A program made the translations under genes and the position numbers. From SCGC-AAA076-P13 sp905478035 (GTDB lineage Bacteria > Pseudomonadota > Gammaproteobacteria > Magnimaribacterales > D2472), in contig OX044367.1 of NCBI GenBank assembly GCA_943846785.1, forward strand, positions 806,001 through 870,000: a stretch of DNA of 64,000 nt. The letters run 5' to 3'. This document shows, in pieces, positions 45,603 to 55,531 of this stretch; position 1 is the stretch's first letter; every line of letters begins with the position of its first letter. The notes under the pieces were generated by a model. The model was not told where the DNA came from, ran no database searches, and saw nothing but the letters and a program-made list of their open reading frames with translations.

Positions 45603-46878
45603 TAAATCAATCACTGAAATAGTTAACAAAAATTTAAAAACTAGATATAAAAAAGAGGCTAGATTTAAAAAATATGGACAGCTAAGTATTTTTTTAGCTG
45701 TAACATTTTTATTTATTTTCTTTACTAGCATTATTTCGAAAGGCTATTCAGCTTTTTACCAGGCAGAAATCTTTTTAAAAGTTGATCTTAATCAAGAATA
45801 TATAGATCCAGATAATACAAATGATTTAGAAGAGATTAGATACAGTGATTTTGATGGAGTTATAAATGAATCTTTATATTCCTTATTTCCACAGATAATA
45901 AAGAGATCGGATAAAAGACAACTAAGAGATTTGATGAGCTCTGGGGCATCAATTACAGTTCAACAGCTTGTTTTAGATGATCTTTCATTAATTGGACAAA
46001 CTATAAACATATGGTTGCCTCTAGATGATGAGGTCGATATGTTAATAAAAGGAAACATAGATGTTGATCTGCCTGAGCAAGCAAGAAGAATATCAGATAT
46101 GCAAATTAATTTTATTGAAATACTTCAGAAAAAAGGCCTTATAAAAAACAAATTCAATAAAAATTTATTTTTATCTGGCGATTCAAGAGAATCTGAGCAA
46201 GCAGGTATTTTGGGAGCCTTTGTAGGCTCTGCACTTATGCTAACTATTACTTTTTTAATTGCGTTTCCTCTTGGAGTATCTGCAGCAATATATTTAGAGG
46301 AGTTTGCTCCAAAAAATAAATTTATAGATTTTATTGAAGTAAATATAAATAACTTAGCGGCTGTGCCGTCAATTATCTATGGTTTGTTAGGTCTTGCAGT
46401 ATTTATAAATTATGCTGGTATGCCGCGTTCCGCACCATTAGTTGGAGGGTTAGTTTTAGCATTAATGACTTTTCCAGTTATTATTATTGCTGCAAGAGCT
46501 TCATTGCAGTCTGTACCACCTAGCATTAGAGATGCTGCTTTGGGAGTTGGTGCTTCAAAAATGCAAAGTATATTTGATCATATTCTTCCCTTAGCATTAC
46601 CTGGCATTCTAACTGGTTCTATTATTGGAATGGCCAGAGCATTAGGTGAATCGGCACCTTTGATTATGATTGGCATGGTCGCTTTCGTAGTTGATATACC
46701 AACATCGCCTTTAGACTCATCTGCAGCACTACCTGTTCAAGTATACCTCTGGGCAGATTCGCCTGAAAGAGGTTTCGTTGAAAAGACATCAGCTGCAATT
46801 ATGGTCTTATTAGTGTTTTTACTTCTAATGAACTCACTAGCAATATGGTTAAGAAATAAATATGAAATTAAATGGTAA
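45595..46878 (+). CDS. pstA: Phosphate ABC transporter permease PstA
   Basis: 427-residue long form. First span about 30-50, then a periplasmic domain of roughly 150 residues absent from E. coli PstA, then the transport domain: 'LGAFVGSALMLTITFLIAFPLGVSAAIYLEEFAP', 'NNLAAVPSIIYGLLGLAVF' and the EAA loop 'DAALGVGASKMQSIFDHILPLALPGILTG'. Overlaps pstC by 8 bases; overlaps the first possible pstB start by 7. Confidence 0.95.
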   Translation: MSNKSITEIVNKNLKTRYKKEARFKKYGQLSIFLAVTFLFIFFTSIISKGYSAFYQAEIFLKVDLNQEYIDPDNTNDLEEIRYSDFDGVINESLYSLFPQIIKRSDKRQLRDLMSSGASITVQQLVLDDLSLIGQTINIWLPLDDEVDMLIKGNIDVDLPEQARRISDMQINFIEILQKKGLIKNKFNKNLFLSGDSRESEQAGILGAFVGSALMLTITFLIAFPLGVSAAIYLEEFAPKNKFIDFIEVNINNLAAVPSIIYGLLGLAVFINYAGMPRSAPLVGGLVLALMTFPVIIIAARASLQSVPPSIRDAALGVGASKMQSIFDHILPLALPGILTGSIIGMARALGESAPLIMIGMVAFVVDIPTSPLDSSAALPVQVYLWADSPERGFVEKTSAAIMVLLVFLLLMNSLAIWLRNKYEIKW

Positions 46879-47696
46879 TAAATATGAGTAATAATGAATT
46901 TAATAATTTTAAAACAGTTGGAAATACTAAAACCTCTAATGAGGTAGTCATGTCAGTTGAAAACTGCAATGTTTTCTATGGAGACAATCAAGCTTTAAAT
47001 AATATTAATATTGATGTTGGTAGATCTGAAGTTTTAGCCTTAATTGGTCCTTCGGGTTGTGGAAAATCAACCTTTCTTAGATGTTTAAATAGGTTAAATG
47101 ACACTATTGACTCATGCAAAGTTACTGGAAAGATACATTTAGAGGAAGAGGATATATATTCAGGTGAAATTGATGTAGTCATGTTAAGAGCAAGAGTTGG
47201 AATGGTATTTCAAAAACCCAACCCATTTCCAAAATCTATATATGAAAATGTGGCTTATGGTCCAAAAATACATGGCATTACTACCTCTAAACAAGAATTA
47301 GATGAATTAGTAGAAGTGTCATTAGAAAAGGCAGGTTTATTAGATGAGGTTAAAGATAGAATACATACACCAGGAACATCTCTCTCAGGTGGTCAGCAGC
47401 AAAGACTATGCATAGCTAGAGCGATTGCCATTAAACCAGATGTTATATTAATGGATGAGCCTTGTTCCGCATTAGACCCAATCGCAACAGAAAAAATTGA
47501 AGATTTAATTAATGAGTTAAAAGAAAATTATGCGATTGTCATGGTTACTCATTCTATGAGCCAAGCTGCAAGAGTATCTCAAAGAGCTGCATATTTTCAT
47601 TTAGGTCATTTAGTTGAAGTTGGCGATACTAAAAAAATTTTTAATAATCCGGAACATGAACTGACTAAAAATTATATTTCAGGCAGAACAGGTTAA
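46872..47696 (+). CDS. pstB: Phosphate ABC transporter ATPase PstB
   Basis: 274 residues: 'ENCNVFYGDNQALNNINIDV', Walker A 'GPSGCGKST', 'MVFQKPNPFPKSIYENVAYGPKIHG' (the PstB-specific Q-loop region), signature 'LSGGQQQRLCIARA', Walker B 'VILMDEPCSALDPIATEKIE', H-loop 'MVTHSMSQAARVS'. An in-frame ATG at 46884 could be the true start. The usual phoU gene does not follow; Trm112 lies convergently instead. Confidence 0.95.
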   Translation: MVINMSNNEFNNFKTVGNTKTSNEVVMSVENCNVFYGDNQALNNINIDVGRSEVLALIGPSGCGKSTFLRCLNRLNDTIDSCKVTGKIHLEEEDIYSGEIDVVMLRARVGMVFQKPNPFPKSIYENVAYGPKIHGITTSKQELDELVEVSLEKAGLLDEVKDRIHTPGTSLSGGQQQRLCIARAIAIKPDVILMDEPCSALDPIATEKIEDLINELKENYAIVMVTHSMSQAARVSQRAAYFHLGHLVEVGDTKKIFNNPEHELTKNYISGRTG

Positions 47697-47709
47697 ATAA
47701 AGATTCGTC

Positions 47710-47880
47710 TCAAATCTTTCGAGCTTCTTCAGGAAGCATAACTGGAATACCGTCCTTTATAGGATAAGCTATACCAGCTTCTCTTGAGATTAATTCATTG
47801 GCTTCTTTATCATATTCTAACGCTCCTTTTGATACAGGGCATATAAGAATATCTAGAAGTTTTTGGTCTAATATTGTCAT
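47710..47880 (-). CDS. Trm112 family protein (YcaR-like), 56 aa
   Basis: Small gene in the gap after pstB on the minus strand. Reads MTILDQKLLDILICPVSKGA, LEYDKEANELISREAGIAYP, IKDGIPVMLPEEARKI. 'ILICPVSKG', 'AGIAYPIKDGIPVML' and 'EEAR' are the standard Trm112/YcaR positions. Only one cysteine of the zinc pair remains, as in many proteobacterial members. Trm112 partners activate methyltransferases; in proteobacteria the gene often sits near lpxK or kdsB, which is not the case here. Confidence 0.9.
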   Translation of the reverse strand: MTILDQKLLDILICPVSKGALEYDKEANELISREAGIAYPIKDGIPVMLPEEARKI

Positions 47881-47956
47881 AATTCTGAAGTATACAATAG
47901 GATTTATATTGTTTATATATGTTATTGTACTTACTCAAATTATAGAATAATTAATC

Positions 47957-48717
47957 ATGGATCATTTAAAGTTAATAGCATTAAAAGATTTTCCCTTAGT
48001 TAAGCCTCTTGATAATTTGTCCACCTTAATTATTGAGTCTATAAAATTAAATAAAATTGATATCGAAGACGGTGATGTAATTATCATTGCTCAAAAAATT
48101 GTTTCGAAAGCTGAAAATAGATACAAAAATATCAATGATGCTATTCCAACTGATGAAGCTATTAAATTGGGACAAGACTCAAAAGAGATCCAGGTTTTAT
48201 GCAGATTATTTTAGATGAGTCATCAAAGATTTTAAGTACGGATAAAAATGTTATTTTAGTCGAGCATAAGCTTGGTTTTATTAATATCAATGCAGGCCTG
48301 GATAAATCCAATATTGATCAAAAAGAAAATAATGTATTACTTCTTCCTAAAGATCCCTCAAAGAGTGCAAATAAACTTCAAGAAGATATTACCAAAGATA
48401 CTCAAAAATCTATTTCAGTAATTATTACTGATTCAATGACACGACCATATAGATCGGGCGTAACGAACTTTGCTCTAGCAAGTTCAAATATTCAAAGTCT
48501 TATTGATTTAAAAGGGGAGAAAGATATCTACGGAAATATTTTAAAGAGTACAGAAATAGCAATTGCTGATGAGCTTTCTGCTGCTGCTGGAATTTTAATG
48601 GGGCAGGGCAATGATGCCAAGCCAGTTATTATTGTCAAAGGGTTTGATAGAGACAAATATTCAAAAAATGATGCATTTGATCTAATAGTTAATGAAGAAG
48701 ATGACTTGTATCGATAA
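47957..48717 (+). CDS. CofE-like F420-0:gamma-glutamyl ligase family protein (frame broken near 48190)
   Basis: Belongs to the family of coenzyme F420-0:L-glutamate ligases: 'DVIIIAQKIVSKAENR' near the start and, in the second frame, 'SVIITDSMTRPYRSGVTNFALASS', 'DLKGEKDIYGNILKSTEIAIADELSAAAGILMGQ' and 'KPVIIVKGF'. The frame ends at 48212-48214 and continues from about 48193 in another frame; one missing A or two surplus bases in TCAAAAGAGATCC would join them into 'SKRDPGFMQIILDES'. About 253 residues when joined. No other F420 genes are in the window, so the true substrate is open. Confidence 0.82.
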
Positions 48718-48748
48718 CTTTAATTAGATTCTCTATTATAATTGCCCT

Positions 48749-48943
48749 ATGAAATTATTTAGCAAAGAATCAATTATTTTTTATAGTATTCTGGGTGCTT
48801 TCACTGGATTTGTTATTGCGCCGTTTATAAGAAGTTTAATGGATTACTCAACTCCAGTAGAGTTACTAATTACAACTTGTTTTATCATCCCTATGTATAT
48901 TATTGCAAAAAGATTGTTGCTTAAATTTTTTATAAACAACTAG
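48749..48943 (+). CDS. Small two-span membrane protein, 64 aa
   Basis: Not recognised. Two predicted spans: 'IIFYSILGAFTGFVIAPFI' (about 9-27) and 'ELLITTCFIIPMYIIAKRLLL' (about 38-58), basic at the C-terminal end. Lies 31 bases after the CofE-like gene and overlaps the convergent GDPD gene by 4 bases. Plausible real gene from its clean topology, but no family can be named. Confidence 0.55.
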   Translation: MKLFSKESIIFYSILGAFTGFVIAPFIRSLMDYSTPVELLITTCFIIPMYIIAKRLLLKFFINN

Positions 48944-49671
48944 TCGTTAAGAAGTTCAGTCAATAGTTTGGGCGTGTCAGTAATAATTCCATCCACATTC
49001 ATGTTAATAAGTTTTTTTAATGTTTTCTCATCATTAATTGTCCACACCATTATCTTCAGGTTTCTGCTTTGAACAAATTTAATAAATCTTTTAGTCACAA
49101 CTTTTATTCCATGTGAATAAATTGGAACTTGAAGACAATCTCCCGGTATTTCTCCTTTAAACAAACCAAAGCTCGCTAAAAGTAATTTAGCTACTTCTTT
49201 AGGACCCATAGAGAGACACATCTCTGGATAATTTTCTTTAACCTGTTTAAGTCTATTGCTATTAAAGCTAGCTATACAAACTCTTTTTTCTGCATTATTT
49301 TTTTTAATAACTTCAAGTGCAGGAATGGCAACTAAATCAGTTTTTAGATCAATTTGAAAAAATAATTCTGGAAATTCTTTTAAAGCAGTATCTAATTTGG
49401 GGATAGGGTGGTCATTGAATATTCGTATTTTATCAATCTCGCTAGAGGTAATAGAACTAAAAATGCTGTTTATACCTGTGATTCTTTCAAGAGATTCATC
49501 ATGAAAAATATATGGTATTCCATCTAAAGAAACCTGAACGTCAGTTTCTATATATTTACATCCAATTGACTGAGCATATGCAAAAGATGCCAGTGTATTT
49601 TCATAAGACTCTATTGATCCGCCTCTATGTGCTAGTACGGCTAACCCTGAATAATTTAGATATGGTTTCAT
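48940..49671 (-). CDS. Glycerophosphodiester phosphodiesterase
   Basis: 243 residues, cytoplasmic type without signal peptide. Catalytic motifs: 'AHRGGSIESYENTLASFAYAQSIG' (His-Arg and Glu-Asn-Thr), 'YIETDVQVSLDGIPYIFHDESLERIT' (Glu, Asp, His-Asp). The C-terminal 'IMVWTINDEKTLKKLINMNVDGIITDTPKLL' is typical. Hydrolyses glycerophosphodiesters to glycerol-3-phosphate, relevant for phosphate recycling; it lies near pst and an acyltransferase. Confidence 0.93.
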   Translation of the reverse strand: MKPYLNYSGLAVLAHRGGSIESYENTLASFAYAQSIGCKYIETDVQVSLDGIPYIFHDESLERITGINSIFSSITSSEIDKIRIFNDHPIPKLDTALKEFPELFFQIDLKTDLVAIPALEVIKKNNAEKRVCIASFNSNRLKQVKENYPEMCLSMGPKEVAKLLLASFGLFKGEIPGDCLQVPIYSHGIKVVTKRFIKFVQSRNLKIMVWTINDEKTLKKLINMNVDGIITDTPKLLTELLND

Positions 49672-49736
49672 CAGGACTCATTGTATACATTATTGATGTA
49701 AAATGAATAAACAGAAACATCACTTTAAAAATTATT

Positions 49737-50836
49737 TTGAATAAATTTGATTCTATAAGACCCTATCAAGACCAAGAAGTTAATAGCACTTTAAGAAAGT
49801 TGGCTTTTGATAAGGATATTGTGAATACCATTATTGATACGAAATCATATCCCTTAATCAATAAATTACCTTTTTCTAGAATGCTTATTTCATTAATGTT
49901 ATGGATAAGAGTGAGAAAAATAGAAACCATTAGAGAGTATCAAGATATATTTGAGGGCATAGTTAATAATATTGTTCAAACCACAATAGATAATTTTTCA
50001 GTTTCAGGTATTGATAATCTTGATAAAAATAAATCCTACTTGTTTATATCAAACCATAGAGATATTACTTTAGATTCTGCTTTATTAAATTTAACTCTGC
50101 ATCAAAATGGATTTAATACTACTAATAATGCTGTAGGTAATAATCTTCTTAGTGAAAAATGGGCCTCAGATTTAATGAGGCTCAATAGAAGTTTTATTAT
50201 TGATAGAAGTGATAAGTCAAAAAAAGATATTTATAAGAGTTTATTTTTAGCATCTGAATTTATTTCCATGTCTTTAAAAGATAAAAATGAATCTATTTGG
50301 ATTGCACAAAAACAAGGCAGATCAAAAGATGGGATTGATTTCACGGATCCATCAGTTTTAAAAATGATTCATTTATCAGATCGTAAGACTAATATAGATG
50401 AATTTTTTAATTCCTTATCTGTAGTGCCTATCTCTATCTCTTATGAAAAAGACCCAAATGATTTACTTAAGGCAAAAGAACTCTATTTAACATCTATGAA
50501 TACAGAATATACAAAAGAACCCAAAGAAGATTTGCAAAGCATTGCTGATGGAATTACCGGTGACAAAGGCAATGTTCACTTATCCATTGGAGAAGTTATA
50601 CATTTCGATGATAATTGCTATGAAGCATCCGCAAAATTAATTACAGATCAAATTAATGATCTATATAAATGCCATGCAACAAACGAGGCTGCTTGCGTAA
50701 TTCAAGGTCTACCATTAAATGAGTCAAAATTTTCTGAGGAAGAAATTGAAAATGCTATGTCCTATTTAAAAGAAAGGCTGCACTCAGTTGAGGATTCAAT
50801 GCAACCTTTCTTCTTAAAGCAGTATAGTAATTCTAA

Positions 50837-50849
<13 letters not shown>
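49737..50849 (+). CDS. PlsB/PlsC-like glycerolipid acyltransferase
   Basis: 370 residues. The acyltransferase core is 'FISNHRDITLDSALLNL' near 100-116, where His-Arg-Asp takes the place of the classic H-x4-D, as in a subgroup of 1-acylglycerol-3-phosphate acyltransferase-like proteins; 'RSFIIDRSDKSKK' and 'SIWIAQKQGRSKDG' near 200 form the glycerol-phosphate-binding blocks. Start is TTG. Probably acylates a glycerolipid at the inner membrane. Converges with the amt gene by 13 bases. Confidence 0.84.
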
Positions 50850-52120
<1,271 letters not shown>

Positions 52121-52160
52121 AATATCTCCCAAAAAAATATATATTATTTAGTTATATAGC

Positions 52161-52178
52161 ATGCAATTTATATGCCAC
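52161..52178 (-). promoter_or_regulatory. Sigma-54-like promoter of the second amt
   Basis: Minus-strand match to TGGCAC-N5-TTGC: TGGCAT, then TAAA-type spacer and TTGCAT, with GG (52175-52176) and GC (52163-52164) exactly ten bases apart. Transcription would begin near 52151, about 30 bases before the ATG at 52120. The same arrangement precedes torF-glnK-amt. Confidence 0.68.
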
Positions 52179-52211
52179 TTAATCTAAAAGACGTTGATTA
52201 AAATCGGTGCA

Positions 52212-52248
52212 AAAGAAAAGGAGTTGCTATTTTGGGTAGCAACTCCTT
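52212..52248 (-). terminator. Terminator of the torF-glnK-amt unit
   Basis: Perfect 12-bp stem (52218-52229 with 52237-52248) and 7-base loop, followed on the minus strand by TTCTTTT. It lies 53 bases after the stop of the 52301-53533 amt gene and before the promoter of the next amt, separating the two ammonium transporters. Confidence 0.9.
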
Positions 52249-52300
52249 CAGGGGACATAAATAAGGTTATTAGGGGGGGACCTTATTTACATTTTAAAGA

Positions 52301-53533
52301 TTAGAATTCTGGATAAGCTTCGACTCCTATCTCAGATTTATCTAAACCTTGGTACTGTTCTTCATCTGATGCTCTAATTGGTAAGAAATTATTTATAACC
52401 AATATAGTTACCAAACTAGCAATAAATGTAAAACCAGCAATTGATATAACTCCAATAAACTGTGTTACAAATGATGCATCATTTGATAATGGCACAACCA
52501 TCACACCCAATATTCCTACTATGCCATGAGCAGATATTGCTCCAACAGGATCATCTATCTTTAACGTTTTATCAAAGAATAAGATAGAGAAATATACCAG
52601 CGCACCACCAGCTGCACCTATTAGAACTGCTGATCCAGCAGTAGGGTCTAATGGATTTGCTGTTATAGCAACAAGCCCAGCAATTGCTCCATTCATAGCC
52701 ATCGTTACATCCATTTTTCCAGTTAAGATTAAACTTATAAAAATAGCTGCAACAACACCACCGGATGCTGCCATATTTGTATTTAAGAATACTTGGCTAA
52801 CAGCTATAGCACTTCCTTCGCTAGCAATAGCTAGTTCAGAACCACCATTAAAACCAAACCAACCTAGCCATAAAATCCAAACACCAAGTGCTGCCATAGG
52901 TATATTTGAACCCGGCATTGGTAAAGATGTTCCATCTTCAGCATACTTTCCTTTTCTTGCGCCAAGAACTAGAGCAACTGCTAGAGCTGCTGCTGCACCA
53001 CAAAGATGAACTGTACCTGAACCAGCATAGTCTGAATATCCCATTGTGTTTAGGAAGCCACCGCCCCAATTCCAATATCCTTGAATAGGGTAGATAACAC
53101 CTGTTAAAACAATTGCAAAGATAAAGAAAGGTATAAGCTTCATTCTTCCTGCCACTGCACCAGATACGATTGACATAGCTGTTGCAACAAAAACAACCTG
53201 GAAGAAGAAATCTGCTTGCTGAGAATACTCCATCCCGTAAGGTATACCTATCTCTTCATTTGGTAATGAAGTTGATAATCCTAATGAGGCTAAGCTAAAT
53301 TTAGGTAAAAAGCCCTCAATAAAAAAAGTGCTTGGGTACATAACCATAAATCCACAGACTAAGTACATAATACAAGCTATAGAATAAAGACCAATATTTT
53401 TAGTTACGATTTCTGATACATCTTTTTTTTGAACTAATCCTGCTTCTAGCATGGTAAAACCAGCTGCCATAAACATAACTAGCGCACCTGCCATAACGGC
53501 ATAAAATGTATCTAATGCGAATGCAATTTCCAT
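52301..53533 (-). CDS. amt: Ammonium transporter (PII-linked Amt)
   Basis: 410 residues, 11 spans. 'VMAGALVMFMAAGFTMLEAGLVQKKDVSEIVTKN', 'GSGTVHLCGAAAALAVALVLGARKG' with the first pore histidine, 'WILWLGWFGFNGGSELA' and 'GAISAHGIVGILGV' with the second. A different subtype from the neighbouring Amt (no signal-like start, distinct first helix). Follows glnK with a 10-base gap: the classic GlnK-Amt pair, in which PII plugs the channel when ammonium is plentiful. Confidence 0.95.
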   Translation of the reverse strand: MEIAFALDTFYAVMAGALVMFMAAGFTMLEAGLVQKKDVSEIVTKNIGLYSIACIMYLVCGFMVMYPSTFFIEGFLPKFSLASLGLSTSLPNEEIGIPYGMEYSQQADFFFQVVFVATAMSIVSGAVAGRMKLIPFFIFAIVLTGVIYPIQGYWNWGGGFLNTMGYSDYAGSGTVHLCGAAAALAVALVLGARKGKYAEDGTSLPMPGSNIPMAALGVWILWLGWFGFNGGSELAIASEGSAIAVSQVFLNTNMAASGGVVAAIFISLILTGKMDVTMAMNGAIAGLVAITANPLDPTAGSAVLIGAAGGALVYFSILFFDKTLKIDDPVGAISAHGIVGILGVMVVPLSNDASFVTQFIGVISIAGFTFIASLVTILVINNFLPIRASDEEQYQGLDKSEIGVEAYPEF

Positions 53534-53543
53534 TTTTTACTCC

Positions 53544-53882
53544 TTATATTGCCTCAGAACCAGTTTCACCAGTTCTGATTCTGACGACGTCGTCGACAGA
53601 TGTTATAAATAATTTTCCATCACCAATTTTTCCTGTTTGAGCTGTTTTTACGATAGTCTCTTTCACAAGCTCAACTTTCTCGTCATCGACAAGAATTTCT
53701 AGTTTAATTTTTGGTAATGTATCTACAGAATATTCAGATCCTCTGTACATTTCTGTATGTCCTTTTTGTCTGCCATAACCTTTAACTTCAGTTATTGTTA
53801 GGCCTTCAATTCCAGCTGCAACTAAAGCCTCTCTAACTTCTTGAAGTTTGAAAGGTTTAATGATTGATGTTATTAATTTCAT
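53544..53882 (-). CDS. glnK: PII nitrogen regulatory protein
   Basis: 112 residues with full PII motifs: 'MKLITSIIKPFKLQEVREAL', 'TITEVKGYGRQKGHTEMYRGSEYSVDTLPK' (T-loop with Tyr51 as the uridylylation site), 'TAQTGKIGDGKLFI' and 'VVRIRTGETG'. Called GlnK because it precedes amt; GlnB is possible. Senses ATP/ADP and 2-oxoglutarate and controls the ammonium channel. A 5' GGGG site precedes it, and torF lies upstream in the same unit. Confidence 0.95.
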   Translation of the reverse strand: MKLITSIIKPFKLQEVREALVAAGIEGLTITEVKGYGRQKGHTEMYRGSEYSVDTLPKIKLEILVDDEKVELVKETIVKTAQTGKIGDGKLFITSVDDVVRIRTGETGSEAI

Positions 53883-53902
53883 AATAGGGGGGTATTAAAA
53901 AA

Positions 53903-54493
53903 TTAAAGGCTTGCTGAAATAGAAAAGACAAGTGCGTCTTCATCAGAACCATAACCACCATCTTCAAAGTCTGTGTAAGCAAGACCACAGTCATATGATC
54001 CACATGTGAACCCATAAGAGATAGCTATATTATCTCCATAATCATCATACTCACCATATGAAAAGCCTAATGCGCCTAGTGCATATGATATTTCTGTGTA
54101 ATCAGGTGCTCCACTTTGTCCTAATGCAAATGTTAGGCCTAAATCACCATAACTTAATCCAACTACCACTTCTTCAAAATCTAAACCTGTTTCATTTTTA
54201 GGATAATCAAAAGCTACATAACCTAGATCAATACCTAATGAGCCTAATTCAAACCCATATCCGAAGTAATAATCTAATTCACTTCCTGCACCATCGTTAA
54301 AATTAACATTAGAACCCCAGATGCCTGCATAGAATCCACTTTCATCTTCAAAATCAAAACCACCTGACATTGCAGGACCATCTGTTTGAGTCATTCCTCT
54401 CCAAATATAGTCAGATGCAAAACTTACGTTTGCACTAACTGCAGCAAAAGTTGGAAGAGAGATTAAACTCACCAATAATAATAATTTTTTCAT
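53903..54493 (-). CDS. TorF family putative porin
   Basis: 196 residues. Signal peptide 1-20 (MKKLLLLVSLISLPTFAAVS), then a beta-barrel typical of the TorF/TIGR02001 group: 'VSFASDYIWRGMTQTDGPAMSGGFDFE' and 'GFYAGIWGSNVNF', 'ELDYYFGYGFELGSLGIDLGYVAFDYP', ending in a beta strand with final SASL. Start at ATG 54493, six bases after AAGGAG, rather than an upstream in-frame start. These porins regularly precede glnK-amt in gammaproteobacteria and probably admit small nitrogen compounds. Confidence 0.9.
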   Translation of the reverse strand: MKKLLLLVSLISLPTFAAVSANVSFASDYIWRGMTQTDGPAMSGGFDFEDESGFYAGIWGSNVNFNDGAGSELDYYFGYGFELGSLGIDLGYVAFDYPKNETGLDFEEVVVGLSYGDLGLTFALGQSGAPDYTEISYALGALGFSYGEYDDYGDNIAISYGFTCGSYDCGLAYTDFEDGGYGSDEDALVFSISASL

Positions 54494-54538
54494 TTTTACT
54501 CCTTTTATAAAAAAATAATTCATATTCACTTATACCTA

Positions 54539-54556
54539 ATGCAATTAACATGCCAA
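54539..54556 (-). promoter_or_regulatory. Sigma-54-like promoter of torF-glnK-amt
   Basis: Minus strand reads TTGGCATG, four bases, TTGCAT, an excellent match to the sigma-54 consensus (YTGGCACG-N4-TTGCW) with GG (54553-54554) and GC (54541-54542) ten bases apart. The predicted start near 54530 leaves about 37 bases before the torF ATG. Suits nitrogen control by NtrC, though no NtrC site was identified. Confidence 0.75.
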
Positions 54557-54617
54557 TATGAAATAGTTTTATGAAATCTAATTAAAAGATATAATTATTA
54601 AAAATTTATAAGGGGAT

Positions 54618-55391
54618 ATGATGGATCTAAAAAATAATGTTGCACTTGTAACTGGCGGAGCGTCTGGACTTGGAAGAGGAACCGTTGAGTACTTAGTTTC
54701 TAAAGGGGCAAAGGTTGCCATTCTTGATATTAATGATGACAAAGCTCAAGAGGTTGTTAACTTATTAGGAGCTGAAAATGTATCTTATTTTAATACAAAT
54801 GTAATGGAAGAAGAATCAGTTCAAAATGCAATTAATGGAATTAAGGAAACATTTGGTAAGCTTAATTTTGTTATTAATTGTGCAGGAACGGGTTATGGCG
54901 CAAGAATTTTAGGAAGAAAAGGACCACATCCATTAGATATTTTTAAATTTATTATTGATTTAAATCTTGTAGGTACCTTTAATGTAATGAGGCTTGGTGC
55001 TGAGTTAATTGATAAAAACGATCCTGATGCAAAAGGTGAAAAGGGCGTTATTATTAATACTGCATCAATAGCTGGCTATGAAGGTCAGATTGGACAATCA
55101 GCATATAGTGCTTCAAAAGCAGGAGTCATTGGACTTACACTCACAGCAGCAAGAGATCTTGCTCGACATAGTATTAGAGTTTGCACTATCGCACCTGGAA
55201 TTTTTGATACACCTTTAATGCAATTAGCAAAAGATGAGAACAAAGAAGCTTTGCTTGAAAGCACTCAATTTCCTCACAGATTTGGACATGTAGATGAATA
55301 TGCACAGCTTGCTGAACATATTATTAGTAATACTTATTTAAATGGCGAAACTATAAGACTTGATTCTGCTATGAGAATGGGTGCACAGTAA
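54618..55391 (+). CDS. SDR oxidoreductase, type-2 3-hydroxyacyl-CoA dehydrogenase-like
   Basis: 257 residues. NAD-binding 'ALVTGGASGLGRGTVEYL', 'NCAGTGYG', catalytic 'NTASIAGYEGQIGQSAYSASKAG' with Ser, Tyr and Lys, and 'RVCTIAPGIFDTPLM'. The pattern matches 17-beta-HSD type 10 / 3-hydroxyacyl-CoA dehydrogenase type 2, which oxidises hydroxyacyl-CoAs in beta-oxidation of branched chains. Start is the first of two tandem ATGs after AAGGGG. Divergent from the torF unit. Confidence 0.9.
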   Translation: MMDLKNNVALVTGGASGLGRGTVEYLVSKGAKVAILDINDDKAQEVVNLLGAENVSYFNTNVMEEESVQNAINGIKETFGKLNFVINCAGTGYGARILGRKGPHPLDIFKFIIDLNLVGTFNVMRLGAELIDKNDPDAKGEKGVIINTASIAGYEGQIGQSAYSASKAGVIGLTLTAARDLARHSIRVCTIAPGIFDTPLMQLAKDENKEALLESTQFPHRFGHVDEYAQLAEHIISNTYLNGETIRLDSAMRMGAQ

Positions 55392-55395
55392 ATAA

Positions 55396-55530
55396 CTACT
55401 GTATAGCAACCCAATAAGTCATAGCAATAACAACAACAGTAACTAAAAAAAGTATAACTTTTGTGTCAGACTTACTGTCTTCGTTTGCTTCTGCAGATTC
55501 ATAATATTTTTCAAATTCGTCTTTATTCAT
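55396..55530 (-). CDS. 44-aa single-span membrane protein
   Basis: Read from ATG 55530 on the minus strand: MNKDEFEKYYESAEANEDSK, then SDTKVILFLVTVVVIAMTYW, then VAIQ. An acidic N-terminal tail and one C-terminal span. A GGAG site lies in the end of the upstream gene, whose stop is one base before this ATG, so it is co-translated with the oxidoreductase. Convergent with the SDR gene by a few bases. Function unknown; good ribosome site and clean architecture argue for a real gene. Confidence 0.65.
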   Translation of the reverse strand: MNKDEFEKYYESAEANEDSKSDTKVILFLVTVVVIAMTYWVAIQ

Positions 55531-55531
55531 T

